This document shows, one piece after another, positions 34,272 to 47,004 of a stretch of 64,000 bases of DNA. Below the pieces are notes generated by a model. That model was given only the letters and a program-made list of their open reading frames with translations, was not told the DNA's origin and made no database searches. This stretch comes from Zygnema cylindricum (lineage: Eukaryota; Streptophyta; Zygnematophyceae; Zygnematales; Zygnemataceae), in assembly GCA_037447655.1 (NCBI GenBank), contig JBBHKE010001545.1, positions 24,856-88,855 on the forward strand, given 5' to 3'. The first letter of the stretch is position 1. The number at the start of each line of letters is the position of its first letter. The position numbers and the translations under genes were made by a program.

Positions 34272-37200
34272 CTAGTTCTCAGGGCCTCGTGCAAATAGGT
34301 CCACTAGACCACGGAAAACCTGCGCCGAAAGCTGATGGGCAGGAAAAAGCTCGCCATCCACATTCCAAACGCTCTCACTTCCATGAGAAACAAAAGTGAA
34401 TGCTGGAGTCTGCAAACGAAAAAATCCTCATTATTTTTAGATTTTGTTTTTGAGGAATGTTATGACCAGTCTAGGGTTACATCTATAACTACTACAAATC
34501 CATAGGAATGTTTACCTTTTAGGGAAATAGTACGTTTGTCTTTTAGAGAAATCGTATGCAATCGTACACCAGAATAGTAAACCAGGGGGTTTTTGTCGAA
34601 AATGCTTAAAGAGAAAAGTCTCAAAGTCACACAATTAAGTATACTTGTCTAAATCACAAGATTTTGCTGATTCTGTGAAGAGCATTTTTTTTTCATTTCG
34701 TTCACCCCATCATACGTTTTCTAATTTTTCCAACTGAAACACCAAAAAGTGTTACATGTTCTCACGTCCATGTGACAACGTGGAAATAACATCTTCGCAA
34801 TCGGATGACATGGCCACCACCTACTCAATCACTTTCAATAAAAAAAACTTGTCGGTCTTGAGGATAAAAAGCATATTGGTTAAAAAAACTTGGTTTGTAC
34901 TATCTTTTTGTACGATTGCAAAAGACTGCCCTACAAGACAAACGCTCAGGTGAATTTGTAGTGGTTATGGGTATACGCTAGTGTTGGGTATCGGGTAGTT
35001 TCATATCGCGATAATTTCGATATTCGATATATCGAATATCGATCGAGCAAAGTCCTCGATATATCGTACCGCGACCAACATAAATCATCGCGATATATAT
35101 CGCAAAAAAAGGGTGTCCGTACATATACCGTACAGGGAAAGTACGGTAAACCGTACGCAAAATGGTACGGACCCCCCCCCCAACACCACTGAGCCGCGAA
35201 AAGAAATCCGAAAAAAAAAAAAAAATCTGGATATTTAGCTTCTCCGTACATGGTCTCGATATATCGATTATCGGGTACCTAAAATTCGATATATATCGAA
35301 AATCGGCAATAGGTCTTCGATACCCAACACTAGTATACGCCTTAGAGTGGTTACACAGTCCCCCCCCTTTTATTTTTGAAGGGCAAAAGAGAAAAAAAAC
35401 GCAAGTCAATCCACAGTACCTGGTGGAAGTCGACAAACTTGAAGTCCAACGGATCAGCTCCTTTCCATGTCAGTCGCAATAATTGTCTGCACAAAGGTAT
35501 CCATAAACTTTGTCAGAAGGCACACCCACCAGCTATCCTTAAACAAAAAAACATCAAATATTGATTGGCCTACACCACATTAATTTTTCCGTGTTACTTT
35601 ACATGGCCCAAACCATTTAGAATGGACTATATTAATCATAGAAACCTAATTGAGCGACAGGTATCATCCACGTTGACACACAACGTTTGGGATGGACTAT
35701 GCCTCAACTAATTATAACTGGTAATATACTTAGGTCCTAACGGATCATGTTGCAAGAAAATTCAATTTTACATTCTCAACAACGTTGGTGGCATCAATCC
35801 AAGAATACATTTAATTCTGTTAAAAATAGCAGTAAACGAGAGGTATCGCAATTGACCTCTCATATTAACAAACCAAACGCGCTGACTGGGTCTTACCGCC
35901 TGGATTAGAAGCGAGAGGAAGGTATAAAATAAGCCTGCTTAACTGAGATAATGGACAAAAAAACCGAGCAAACCCTATTAAACCCTAAAGAACGTTTTGC
36001 CCCACCATAATGTCCAACTTATCAAAATGAGAATAAGTAGGGTATGATCGAGTTTGATAGTTTCAATATTGTTGTTGCAGAAAAGTTCAAAATAATTATA
36101 AAAAATCAGCAAACAGAAGTTCAAATGTACAGACTGTTGTGATGAGACTCTCTTTTTGTAGCAATGATGTCTGTAACATATCCCATTCACGATGTAGATG
36201 TATTCTGTGTCGGCTTCAAAAAGATTACACAAATACTGGCAAACTAAAACTGGCCACGAATTATTATGCAATAAACCGTAACCACACAACAAATCCACTT
36301 TTGCTATGGGGTTCACAATAGTACTAACATTCAAATACGGGTAAGATTAGAATGACGAGAGTTCAAACCACCTTGTAAATGCTATAGACTAGAAGTTCAT
36401 TTTTTAACGAATTGAATTAATTATTGAACCGATTCCAAGCTCAACAGGATGGACATCACAGTACCACCATTAATGTGGTCACATGATTCAGGTATCTGAA
36501 ATTCTGACTTCTTCACAACGTATGAGTAGCCTACAGCAAATCTTAAACAGGTATTGTGTCAGGTAGATTCCCATATACTCACCACCTTAATGTCGGACAC
36601 ACTATTTTCTAACCCACACTGGGTGAGCACCACACTAATGGTGGTAGACGGGATACTTACAGCAAACAGTCAGCACGAGAACATTCCATAATGAGGATAA
36701 GATGAAGTGCAATAAGGTGAAGTTCTTGAAAAGACATCTTAACAAGTTAATTTCCACTTATTCACATTCTCGATTCTGTCATAAAATACTTACAGCAAAT
36801 ACTCAGCACGAGAACATTCCCGAATGAGAATAAGATGAAGTTGTCCGTCAGCTAAATGAGCGTGAGCTGCGACTCCATCAGGAGCTTTTTCATTTCTGCA
36901 CGACATTACTGCAGCTCCAATACTGTGAAAATTTCCTTTTATAGTCGTCCACCGAGGGCCCTCACCACTTCCCACATTCTCCTCCTCCCTTTCCTCATTG
37001 TCCGAAATTTCCGCAAGGTGGGAAAGATCACGTCCAGCGGCACATACAGAACATTCAACACGACATACTACTCGACCAGGAGCATTCCTGGAAAACATGG
37101 AAAAAAGACGAAAAAGTGTCAGTGTGACAATCAACTCAAGAATTCAAAATTTCAGGATTTTCAATACACCAACAAATTTGTTCACAAAAAATGACATTGG

Positions 37201-37369
37201 TTTCCAGCTGCGGAAAAGGCATAAACTATGCGTTGCTTTCCGACTGAAGATCTTCGGCCCTGGATCAAAGACTCAGCTGTATGCACTTCTAATGTTTTAT
37301 AAGAGGGAGGAGGGAGGGAGGGAGAGAGGGAGGAGGAGGGAGAGAGAGGGAGGAGAGGAGAGAGGGAGG

Positions 37370-37409
<40 letters not shown>

Positions 37410-40400
37410 GAGTGTTAGAAATCGGCGATATTCAACTTATCGCAAAGGCGCCAAAGTGTTAACTTTGGGAAATGGCCAAGCCGGGGATCGAACCCGGGAC
37501 CTGTGCAAACCGCACACTAGCTCTACCAACTGAGCTACCCGGCCGATGTGTACGCAAGCGCCTAATACCGAATTTATACGGCAATGAGCGGCGCACTGGC
37601 GAACCACCTTAGAGCGCGATACACACGTGTGGAGTCCAAAGTGGACAGTTCTCCAACAGAGACAATACACAAATGATACATTTATCACACTTGAATCACT
37701 GTTATGAAAATTCTTACTTTTTATGATGACCTCTTGTTCCTCCTGCCCCACCTGGCCATGGACCATGGGGCACAGATAATTCTGAACCAGAAGTGAAATT
37801 CTTAGGCATCTCCAAAAATGACACCTCGGCTTCATATTGTCTGAAAAAAGCCCCAAATGGACCGAAATGGCTCAGAAGCTAAACCGTTTGATTAATTACG
37901 TGTTTGATTATTTCAAAATGCTAATAACTTCCTTTGTGACTAGTAAACCTGGAGCCTCAACACACAATTCACAACCACTTGTGTGATCTACACACAGGGA
38001 GCCTGACAAAAAGGACAAAACGCTTCAATAAAATTGACTTGTTAAGCTTGAACTGCTTAAGCAAATCAAAATAAGGAACAGTTTACCAAGTTCTATCCTC
38101 TAAGAGACTGAAAAAGGTAAAAAAATAAAAGCCTCACCGATGGCGAAGGTAGGTCATGAACCCCGCATAGTCGTACCGAGCAGGTCCCATCCATCGAAAA
38201 TGTTCACTCTCACGAGCTACATCCCCATAGAAACCGTAACTGTTCCACCACCAGTGACTCCAAAAACCAGGAATAAAATCTCAAGTCATGCACTTACATA
38301 GATGTACCAAAGGACATCTCTCCGCAATGAGAAAGTTGAATGTGAAATGGACCAGACATAACGACCACTGGATTACCCAACATGAATAATACGAAATGTG
38401 TATTTCCCGTGAAACTGGGACGCAATTTGTTTCTCCCTAGTGAAATAGACTACCTTGCTTGCTAAGACCTTACTATGCATCCTACGCATATATTCTCCGC
38501 ATTCATATATGCAAACCGTATGGCTGGAGGTAATTTCTTGCATTGCAACAGCCTATGGCTTTGCCAGAGGTAAGGTCATAAACATCGAAACTCACAAACT
38601 AAACAGCAAAAAAATTATGAATATAACAACTCGCTTTTTGACCTACGGTTCTTATTCCAGTGTCAAGCAGAGACCAGAACCTTATAACTGACAGGCTTTA
38701 AATATTTCTCTACCTGGAGATCCTCGTGTAGGTTTACTAGTTCGGAAACTCACCCACAAAATGATGCTGCATATCGCACATTTGGAGTCTCTTCTTTCGG
38801 ACCAGTTCGTTTTCCATCCTTCAATGGATGTCTTGATTCTTTCCATCCCGTAACTCGGACAATATCCAGAGGCATTCGATCTCCTAAAATGATATGTAAT
38901 GCTGCAGTCACATGGTCGCGACTCCCAGTAGTACTGCAGCAGCGAAGGAAAAAAAAAAGCAGAAAAAAAACTTGTCTCACAACTCAAAAAAGACAGATTA
39001 AAATAAGCCGGCTCATGTCACAAGTTCCTGTAAAGCCCTGAATGTCCCACCAGCATCAAGAGATGACATAGGCGATTAATTCCAACAAGAATTACACATG
39101 ATTCTCTGATTCAATCATCTCAAGCAATAATCCAGTTTTTCTCCTAGTATCCACAAAAAAAATCAAGCTGTAACCCTACCTCATAACAATTGTGTCGGTA
39201 GATCCTGCGGGAATAATTCCAATGCGTAACTTCCTCTTGCTAATTGTCAACCCAACATCTGGTGTTAACAGAAATCCTGACTCTTGGCTTATATTCCTTT
39301 CTATCGAAGACTCATTAACGGACATGGGACTCTCATCTCTAAGGAATTTTTCTGCCATTTTATGCCTAACTTGATCATGTCCTGTGTCAGAATCAGCTTC
39401 TGACTGAGAGGAATTATCCTCACCAAAAGTTTTGTTACTGGATAATGTGTTATTGTTTCCCGCAGGCCCATTTTCGTCACAATGTCTTTTACCCTTAGAG
39501 GTCCACTCCCCATCTATATCAGCCCCCAGACTACCCCAGTTTTTGGAATTTGCAGATGTGCTTGCAAGGTCGCCAGCCTCTGAGTTCGGATCGTTTATAA
39601 GAATAGGTGAAGTTCCCAGCTGTAATGGTCTGGATATTTGCCTAACGGCGCTCTCTCTCCCACCGGAAATATTCTCTGAATCAGCCTCAAGACGCTTATA
39701 TCCATCATTTGAAGTTCCTAAGATTCCCGCTACCTGTTTTCCCTGAGTATGAAGCTTAGTAGAAACATGGGTACCGTGAGCACTATTTTCTGATGTAAAA
39801 ACTGATGAAGTGGATGTTCCCTGTGAATCCTTTTTATTTCTTTTGTAAGGCATTGGAGCTGGGGGTGGATGGTGATATTTCGACGCCAAACCATTCAAAA
39901 CTTCGTTGAAAAGTCCGTCTCCACCCTATGCAGCACCGACGCCACATTAGACAGTGAAACTGCTGTTAAAGTCGTTGTTGAAGAAGTTACAAATCTCGAA
40001 AGAAGTAGCCATTTGGTTGAATGTGATTGTTTTTTTTTAAGTTTTAACATGTTACGTCGTGCAATGTTGAATCGTGAAAAATGTCATCTGCATATAGCCT
40101 GTACTTTGTTTTTTTGCAGTCGCAGGCTAGAGGAGAGGTGGAGAGATTCTCGAAGAGGTAGAGAGAGAAGGCCATGGCTGCCTATTAGATAGTTCAAGAC
40201 AGAGTCAATATTATTCCACAAAAAGCCGATATTATCTACGATTTGAATAAAGCCCTACATATTGTCTCAATATCGTTGGATAACACTGTCCGTAACCAGT
40301 TGATGTAGGTTTCCAATACACAGATGGAGTTTGATATTTATTTAAATCATTACAACTTTTTACCGCTCATTTAACGGAAAACATACAAACTGCGGTACAA

Positions 40401-43400
40401 GTTCAATTTTTTTGTAACATGTACGGATTGTACGGACATGAATTTATTAACGATTTTTACTATTTTCTCAAATCAACCTTTTCTATTTTTACGTATTATT
40501 CGCGCATTTGAATTATGCGTAAAATGCGTTTTGAATAACTGTGGGTCTGTACAATATCAAGTGCATACTTTAATTTGTCGAATTACCAATTTCGGCTCGA
40601 CAAAATTTACCTGTGAAACTCTTGGTCATCATAGTTCATTTGTCCGCATAAAAATTCATTAGATACACCGTAAATCGTAATTAGTATTATTGGGTATCGA
40701 GGAACATTTGCCGATATTCGATATATATCGAATTTTGGGTACCCGATAATCGATATATCGCTTCGATATATCGAATTTCAAATTATCGTGATATATCGCC
40801 GATATATCGTATCGCCGATATATCGAAGCTTCTTAGAAAAAAAAAAATCTTGCTAGTCAATTCTCTAAAAAAGACAAGGACAGTTGTCAAAGTGGTGGAG
40901 GATGTTTTTTATTTTTTTTACGGAAACTGCGAATCGGAAACTGTAAATGGCTTAACTGATAACCTAATTAATTGAGCGTTGATTAGCTGCAGCTGCTAGA
41001 ACTACGTGTCGGTGCAGCCAGAACTAGTGCTACTGCAGATGCTAGTACTAGCTACTGCTGCTGCTGCCAATAATACTAGCTGCTGGCAGTGCTATTGCAG
41101 CAGGTAGTACTAGCTACTGCTACTCCAATTAATAAAAATAAGAATATGATTTTTCAATTCGTACACTTCAAAAAATAATTAATAATAATAATAATAATAA
41201 AAGTTCACATTTTATACACTTTATAAAATATTGAATAAAAATAATAATAAGAATTCTCATTTTGTACACTTCAATAAATAAAAAATAAAAATAATTCTAT
41301 AAATTCATGCCTAAAAACAAACAGTCTGCAATTTTATTTTTCATATCATACTTGGACTAAATTATTGTGTTTCAAGTTTTCATATGTGAAGTTCTGTACC
41401 GTAGTACGTACTAAATAAGTAACGATATGAATTAGTATTACAGTATTAGTACTTTTTCGTCGGTTACATTTTGCGGCGTTACCTTTTAAGTCACGGAACG
41501 AAAATCACGTCGTACGTCGCGTTTCAGAAAAATTGTCGTTATCGCTAAAACAAAATATTAAATAAAAATTTTATTTTATAAAATACAATATATGGCGATA
41601 TATATTGCGATAATTTATGTTGGTCGCGGTACGATATATCGAGGACTTTCCTCGATCGATATTCGATATATCGAATATCGAAATTATCGCGATATGAAAC
41701 TACCCGATACCCAACACTACCAAATGCACCTTACAAAGCAATAATATGCCCAAATTTTAAAAGATGTTCTTTGAGCCTAAAGAGCTTATCACAACCCCTT
41801 CAAGTGCAAATTACACACACATTTTAAAACGTTTAGACGAATGTTTTTTAGACTAAAAAGCTAGCACAACCCATTAGAATGCAAATTACACAGGAATATT
41901 ATGCCCAGACTTTAGAAAGAATTTTTTTAGCCTAAAGAACTTACCACAACCACCACTCCATCTCTCGAAAGAAGTTCCTCATCTGATGCTTGTTCCATAA
42001 TCTCACGAGCATGACCACGATGGGTAGTGGTTATAACCTGTAAAGTCAAAAAAAAATCCTAAGTTATATTCAAAGGTCTTTCCTTTCGCTCTAAACATTG
42101 GCCGCATCATTCAACAACAATTCAATAATCACAACAGCAGAAGATTGCACAAAACTCTTCCAAAAATTCTCGAGAAACGGGACACGAAATCAAAGAAGAC
42201 CTCCCAAAATGGTGTCAATTTTAAGACTGAAAATACTTTCTTCAAAACTCCGGATTAATGCCGACAAATCACATGAGATTCAGGATTATCGAACAGAGTT
42301 TGGAAGCCTCTTCAGGTTAATACGGAACAACTGGTGGATTTTCCATTTGTTGTCCAATAAACAACAACACCCAGTGAAAAACGAAGTGATTTGATAAGAA
42401 TGAGAAAAACTGCTATAATTGCAAGATCTTAGATTGGAGAACTACGCATGACGACTAAGTGTTTGGTCCCAAACAATGGCTTATCCCCTACCTCACTCTC
42501 CTCTGCCTTTCCTTTACAATATGCAAAAGGGTGTGCAATATAGAAAATGGCGGTAACAACTGTTACACATTTATTTTTTAAGCTACACCGTGTATTGTCA
42601 TTAGCTTCAATGACACTATTCTTAACGCTAATTTTTTTAAGGGTTCAAAACCAGCCACGTTATTGGAATTAATAAAATTAATATAAACCCCACGTTAATA
42701 GTTTTCTGACTCTCATCAAGATCCAAGATTAATAATGTCTGCCATTTGTGTACCTGTGTCTCAATTCCGGCTTTTTCAAAAATTGGCGCCACTTGTTTCC
42801 ATTTTGCTGTCCCATGCTTGCGTCCTCCATATGGGTTCACAATTACCTACAAGAACAAAAAAAATCAACATCGATGATGACATTATGCATTCAAGATAAA
42901 GTAGCTCGATAAATTGGCAAGGAAAAAGTACGAGAGAAGAGATGTTCCCGATCATGAGCATACCTTCGTTTCCAAAAGTACCAACAGTGTACAAGACAAC
43001 TCTAACATGTATTTACACCTAATTTAACATTAAACCTTGATTTGAACTTGAACTGAACTGATAAAATCTTAAAAATTATCCGTACCATCCAAATTGAAAA
43101 TTGTTCCAACATCCCCATTCAGCATGCCATGGAATCTAGAAATGCTTAAACAATATGCCTGACACCTTACGAAAAAAAAAAGGCAAATTCACACAAAGGA
43201 CTTCGTTTCAGTAAAACATGTGCTAATAACAGATTACAGATAAAGAAAGAGTGAAGCTCACCAGCAATTTCCGTGGACGGTTATCAAATTTTACAAGAAG
43301 CTCCCTGATACGGTTCAGCCACAACATGCAAACATCCTCACTCTCATGTCCAAAAGTATATTCCTTGGGTATCCATTGGCCACTCGAGTCGGTTGCTCGC

Positions 43401-46400
43401 ACAAAGGTGTGCACAATGAAACGATGGAACTGAAAATCAGAACCACGAAAATCCAAAAGAAACGCAATTAATTTGACGCAATTGTCTCATTATCGGCTTA
43501 CTTCAAACATTGAACATAAAAAATCAAAAGTAGCGCAACTGAATTTACACCCAAGTGGAATTCCTAAAAGATGTTAAAAGCATATTCAGGGCAAAAAAAC
43601 TGAAAACAAAGACTACCAGCTATGTAGAAACTGTGCTATGAACTACCACAGCAAACAGCTGCATGATCTCGAATAATGAAGATTGAAAACGCAAATATTT
43701 AAGTGACCAATAACTTAAGACATCAAGTATGAGAGTCCGGAAAGTACACAGGCATCTTACACAATAAATTTGATCCCACTTGGTTCTCAACTAAGAAAAC
43801 TCACTTGACAGACCCAGACTGAATCTCTACCATATTTATAACAGAGACAAAGTCCAATGGGCCAGTTTTTATTTCACTTTTCTAGAATATAAATAACCCT
43901 GCTTCTAAGTCACTTAAATCTAGGTAAACGAGCATTAAAACTGAACATGGAGGAGAATACAGCTTTCGACAGTTAATAGGTTATAATAGACCAATGACAC
44001 AAGGTGACACAAAAATCACACAATGAACAAAAATGGTTCTGATGATTGCCATCTAAACAGTACCCTATCCTCCAGCAACTCAAACCTACACAACTTCACC
44101 ATAGTGAATACATGTTTTAGATATCACTCAAGCTTTCAAAAATATTGATCCACACCAAATTAGTCACTGGCACACAGAGACAAATCACTAGCACCATGGA
44201 ATCGGATTTAAATTACTCCAACTTATGCAACAGAATCCCCTGGCAATTTACCATTCATTCTTTCTTGGTTACGGTCATTCCACATAAATCTGGACAAATA
44301 CGCTTGTCAAATTCACAAAATAACAAACTTTTGAATTCTTTCAAAAGCTGTCTAACAAAAATTGACGAAAAGAAGTGGCATCTTAAAAAATGGAACCACT
44401 TTTGGTTAACAAACGAAAAATATTTTGTTACTTCATTTTAAAAACCAAAACTTCGTCTGCTGCCAAGTTCCACCTCCCCACATACAAGACAGCTTCCCTG
44501 CAGAAAAGGCCTGAAGAGAGTAGTGAAATGCAATTGTTTTTGACGGACTTCTCATAGTTCAACTCCATTAACAGGCTTCATTGTAACGAGCAAAACTAGA
44601 CGGTACATGCAAATACAATGGCACAATAACAGATGACATGCACTCATTCGACTCCTTAGCATTCCAACAATCTGATCGTAACTACTGGCATACTATAAAA
44701 TTTTGCATCCTCGTAGAAATAGAGAGAGTTCTCTGATACAATCGGTAGAACTATGCAAATGTGAGAGATTGACTGATAAAATCATTGAGAGACGCTAAAA
44801 GTATGCATAAGTATACTAACCATGTATCATATTCCCCCTAAAGGCTATCCTTACATGCATCATGCGTTGGCGAAAGTCTACATATGTTGCTGGAGATAAT
44901 TCACGTAGTTTGGCCCGATCACCAAAAGCACGCTGACGGAGACTCTTACCAACTTTAATGACTCGATTCCCCTGCACAGTGATGCGGGAAGTTTATATCA
45001 TCAACAACATGGGCCTGACTATTCGGAAAGGAACTTGCCAATAACTGAGTGTAAACACACACGAAACAGTACTTACTTAGCTTGGTAACCAACTCCTACC
45101 AGAGAACTGCAACTAGTATTACTTGTGCACTTAACCAGTGGATGTGATTCGACGTATGCTTTTTCCTCTTCGCACAAAGTTTATATTCTTTAGCAGCTGA
45201 GAACCTTTATTTCTAATATAACTAATAATATCACTAGTATTAGTAACATTACTAGTATTAGTAACATTACTAGTATTAGTAACATTACTAATATTTCTAA
45301 TACTACTTCTGCACTATACAAACAGATGTGATGCAGTAGATGCTTTTTCTCCCTCGCACAAATTTTTAATTCAATCTTTAGCATATGGAAGATGCTTTAA
45401 GCAGCTGAATACATCACAAACAGATCTAAAGACCTTAAAATAGACAACAAAGAGCGTTTACAAGAAACTGCAGATCGTATAACATGAGACCGAAAACAAA
45501 GAGTCAGCCAAGCAATTCATGAACACTTTCTGCAGGTCAACCACATGGATACAAGTGCTAATTGCTACAATAAAACTTGTCAGGAAAAAGTGTCAGAAAA
45601 AAATGCTCTCTCAATGAAGATAAAAGAGCATACAGACAAATGTGATAGTCTGACGATTGACACATGAAATGTCAATTACATAAATCAAACATTGGAATTG
45701 AATGACACGGTTGCTAGAATGTCACTTAAAAAAAAAAAACGAGTAATTAACACAGCCGGCTTCCGAATATTCTTCTACAATTCGAGCATTCTTTGTCATG
45801 ACCATTTGAAAAATCCAAACTGCAGTAATTCTGAATAAATAGTATCCATTAAACTTTCCGAGCCAGGAAAAATGAAAATGCCACCAAGATACCCATCAGT
45901 GCTTGATGACTTATAACCTTTGTTCAAACAAATCTCGAGGCTGGAAAGATACATGGCGCAAACCTGAAAGTCTCCACTAAATGAATGGAGGGCAAGAGTG
46001 TATTTCTTTGTAAGTTCTTCATGAAGCCAATTTCACAATTTTAATCACTTTCCCACTGACCTGTGGAACTTGGGAGACGAGACCCTCGAAGCTGGCAGCT
46101 AACTTTGACGCGGCGACAGGTCCATAACCACTCTTCTCCACAGCATACACTTCACTTAATGAAAGAGAGCCACAAGTTTCCAAGATCTTCACATGGTGTC
46201 CGTCCTTAAAACACAAAAGAAGCTCCCGATTGCAAGTATAAGTGACATCATCCTGTAAGAAGTACAACCCGCACCAGATGCTTTACACTCAGTCAAATCC
46301 CTGAAAAACACTCTAAACAGCTGTAAAAAACGCATAAAAAGATGATCCTGACACCTAATATTCTTTCATAAGAAAATTGCCGGGAAGTGTATTTTCAGGA

Positions 46401-47004
46401 ACTGCATTTTCACTACACTGGATAGTGGGGAGGTGTTAACAAGAGTTGTCTAACAATTTTTTCGTCTACCTCGGAAGAAAAGACCACAACAAACTCATAG
46501 ACGTCGCTGGTTGGTATTGGTACGAACTACACGAGCAACCATTCACATGAAGCCTTAGTGAGATAAACAAACTTGCTGACCTTCATCCACATTCGTCAAT
46601 TAAATCTCAAGAATGTATACTGGAGACTTGTCAGAGGTCAAGAAACTACGAAAAAGAATAGCTTTTGCTTCATCTACAGATCCAAAAAGAACTGCTCCAA
46701 TTAGGAAACATCTCGAACAACAAATCTGGTCGAACTGTAGTGGTGATATCGCCTGGATCGGATGTACCTGGTTGTGATCTCCCCTGCCGATTCCCTGCCA
46801 GATAATACATTCGTTTGAAAGAGTAACATTCAAAGGACCCACTCCTTCCAGGTGAAGCTTGGAGTCCAGCAAAATTTCGCCATGGCCATAGGTATCTCTT
46901 GCCATAGTTTGCAATTTTTGCGGAGAAACAATTGGCTCAAGGTCGGCCTGATCAACATCTTGCTTGAGGCCAACTAAGCCAGAATTCTTCGATTTGAATC
47001 CCAT
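34272..47004 (-). CDS. CERK: Ceramide kinase (CERK/ACD5 type)
   Basis: Thirteen minus-strand exons join in phase to 898 residues: 46621-47004, 46061-46252, 44855-44971, 43262-43429, 42754-42846, 41945-42037, 39180-39925, 38754-38933, 38138-38239, 37718-37840, 36794-37087, 35420-35486 and 34272-34409. It phosphorylates ceramide at membranes; in plants loss causes ceramide build-up and cell death (ACD5). The diacylglycerol-kinase-like catalytic domain shows VNPYGG (about 290), GGDGLFNEVLNG (350) and GIIPAGSTDT (585-594). YGFYGDV and RWMGPARYDY follow. The ceramide-kinase signature CxxxCxxC is present (Cys741, 745, 748), then NEKAPDG and the C-terminal SVWNVDGE and LSAQVFRGL. About 210 Ser/Asn-rich residues are inserted between GGDG and IPAGSTD, making it longer than I expect for plant homologues. 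Introns carry two hAT elements and a tRNA-like unit. Confidence 0.92.
34979..35332. mobile_element. hAT-type MITE in ceramide kinase intron 12
   Basis: It begins TAGTGTTGGGTATCGGG and ends TCGATACCCAACACTA. A perfect 8-bp duplication GTATACGC flanks it at 34971-34978 and 35333-35340. The interior consists largely of TCGATATATCGA-like palindromes. It has no coding capacity. It lies between exons 12 and 13 and does not touch splice sites. Confidence 0.92.
37300..37412. repeat. GA-rich microsatellite in ceramide kinase intron 10
   Basis: GGGAGGGAGAGAG-type purine repeats end in a run of (GA)n. On the gene strand it is a CT-rich tract, directly downstream of the tRNA-like unit. Confidence 0.8.
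37473..37544 (-). tRNA. tRNA-like gene, probably a tRNA pseudogene or SINE head
   Basis: The 7-bp acceptor stem GGCCGGG/CTTGGCC, the D arm (GCTC...GAGC) and a perfect T arm (CCGGG TTCGATC CCCGG) are all present. So are Pol III box A (TAGCTCAGTTGG) and box B (GGTTCGATCCC). The anticodon arm does not fold properly: a standard 5-7-5 layout leaves C at position 33, where T is invariant, and an A-A mismatch in the stem. No T-run terminator follows; instead a ~60-base body leads into a CT-rich tail. A tRNA-derived SINE or a pseudogene is more likely than a working tRNA. Confidence 0.6.
40682..41719. mobile_element. Longer hAT-family element in ceramide kinase intron 6
   Basis: The right end, ACCCGATACCCAACACTA, and about 120 adjoining bases are the reverse complement of the left part of the 34979 element. 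The left ~150 bases correspond to its right part, with an altered terminus (TAGTATTATTGGGTATCG). So it is a related element in opposite orientation and about three times longer. No matching 8-bp flanks are seen, suggesting loss or rearrangement at the left end. There is no transposase frame. It lies between exons 6 and 7. Confidence 0.8.
40985..41125. repeat. GCTACTGCTA/CTAGTACTAG-type degenerate repeat
   Basis: Words such as GCTAGTACTAGCTACTGCTG recur within the interior of the hAT-family element. Confidence 0.7.
45205..45300. repeat. 18-bp tandem repeat in ceramide kinase intron 2
   Basis: The unit ACTAGTATTAGTAACATT is repeated three times in perfect register, with degenerate copies at both sides. 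The Ile/Leu-rich minus-strand frame here is a by-product. Confidence 0.85.

Noticed and set aside
45190-45384. Ile/Leu-rich minus-strand frame as a membrane peptide
   Set aside because: It is a translation of an 18-bp tandem repeat in a ceramide kinase intron.
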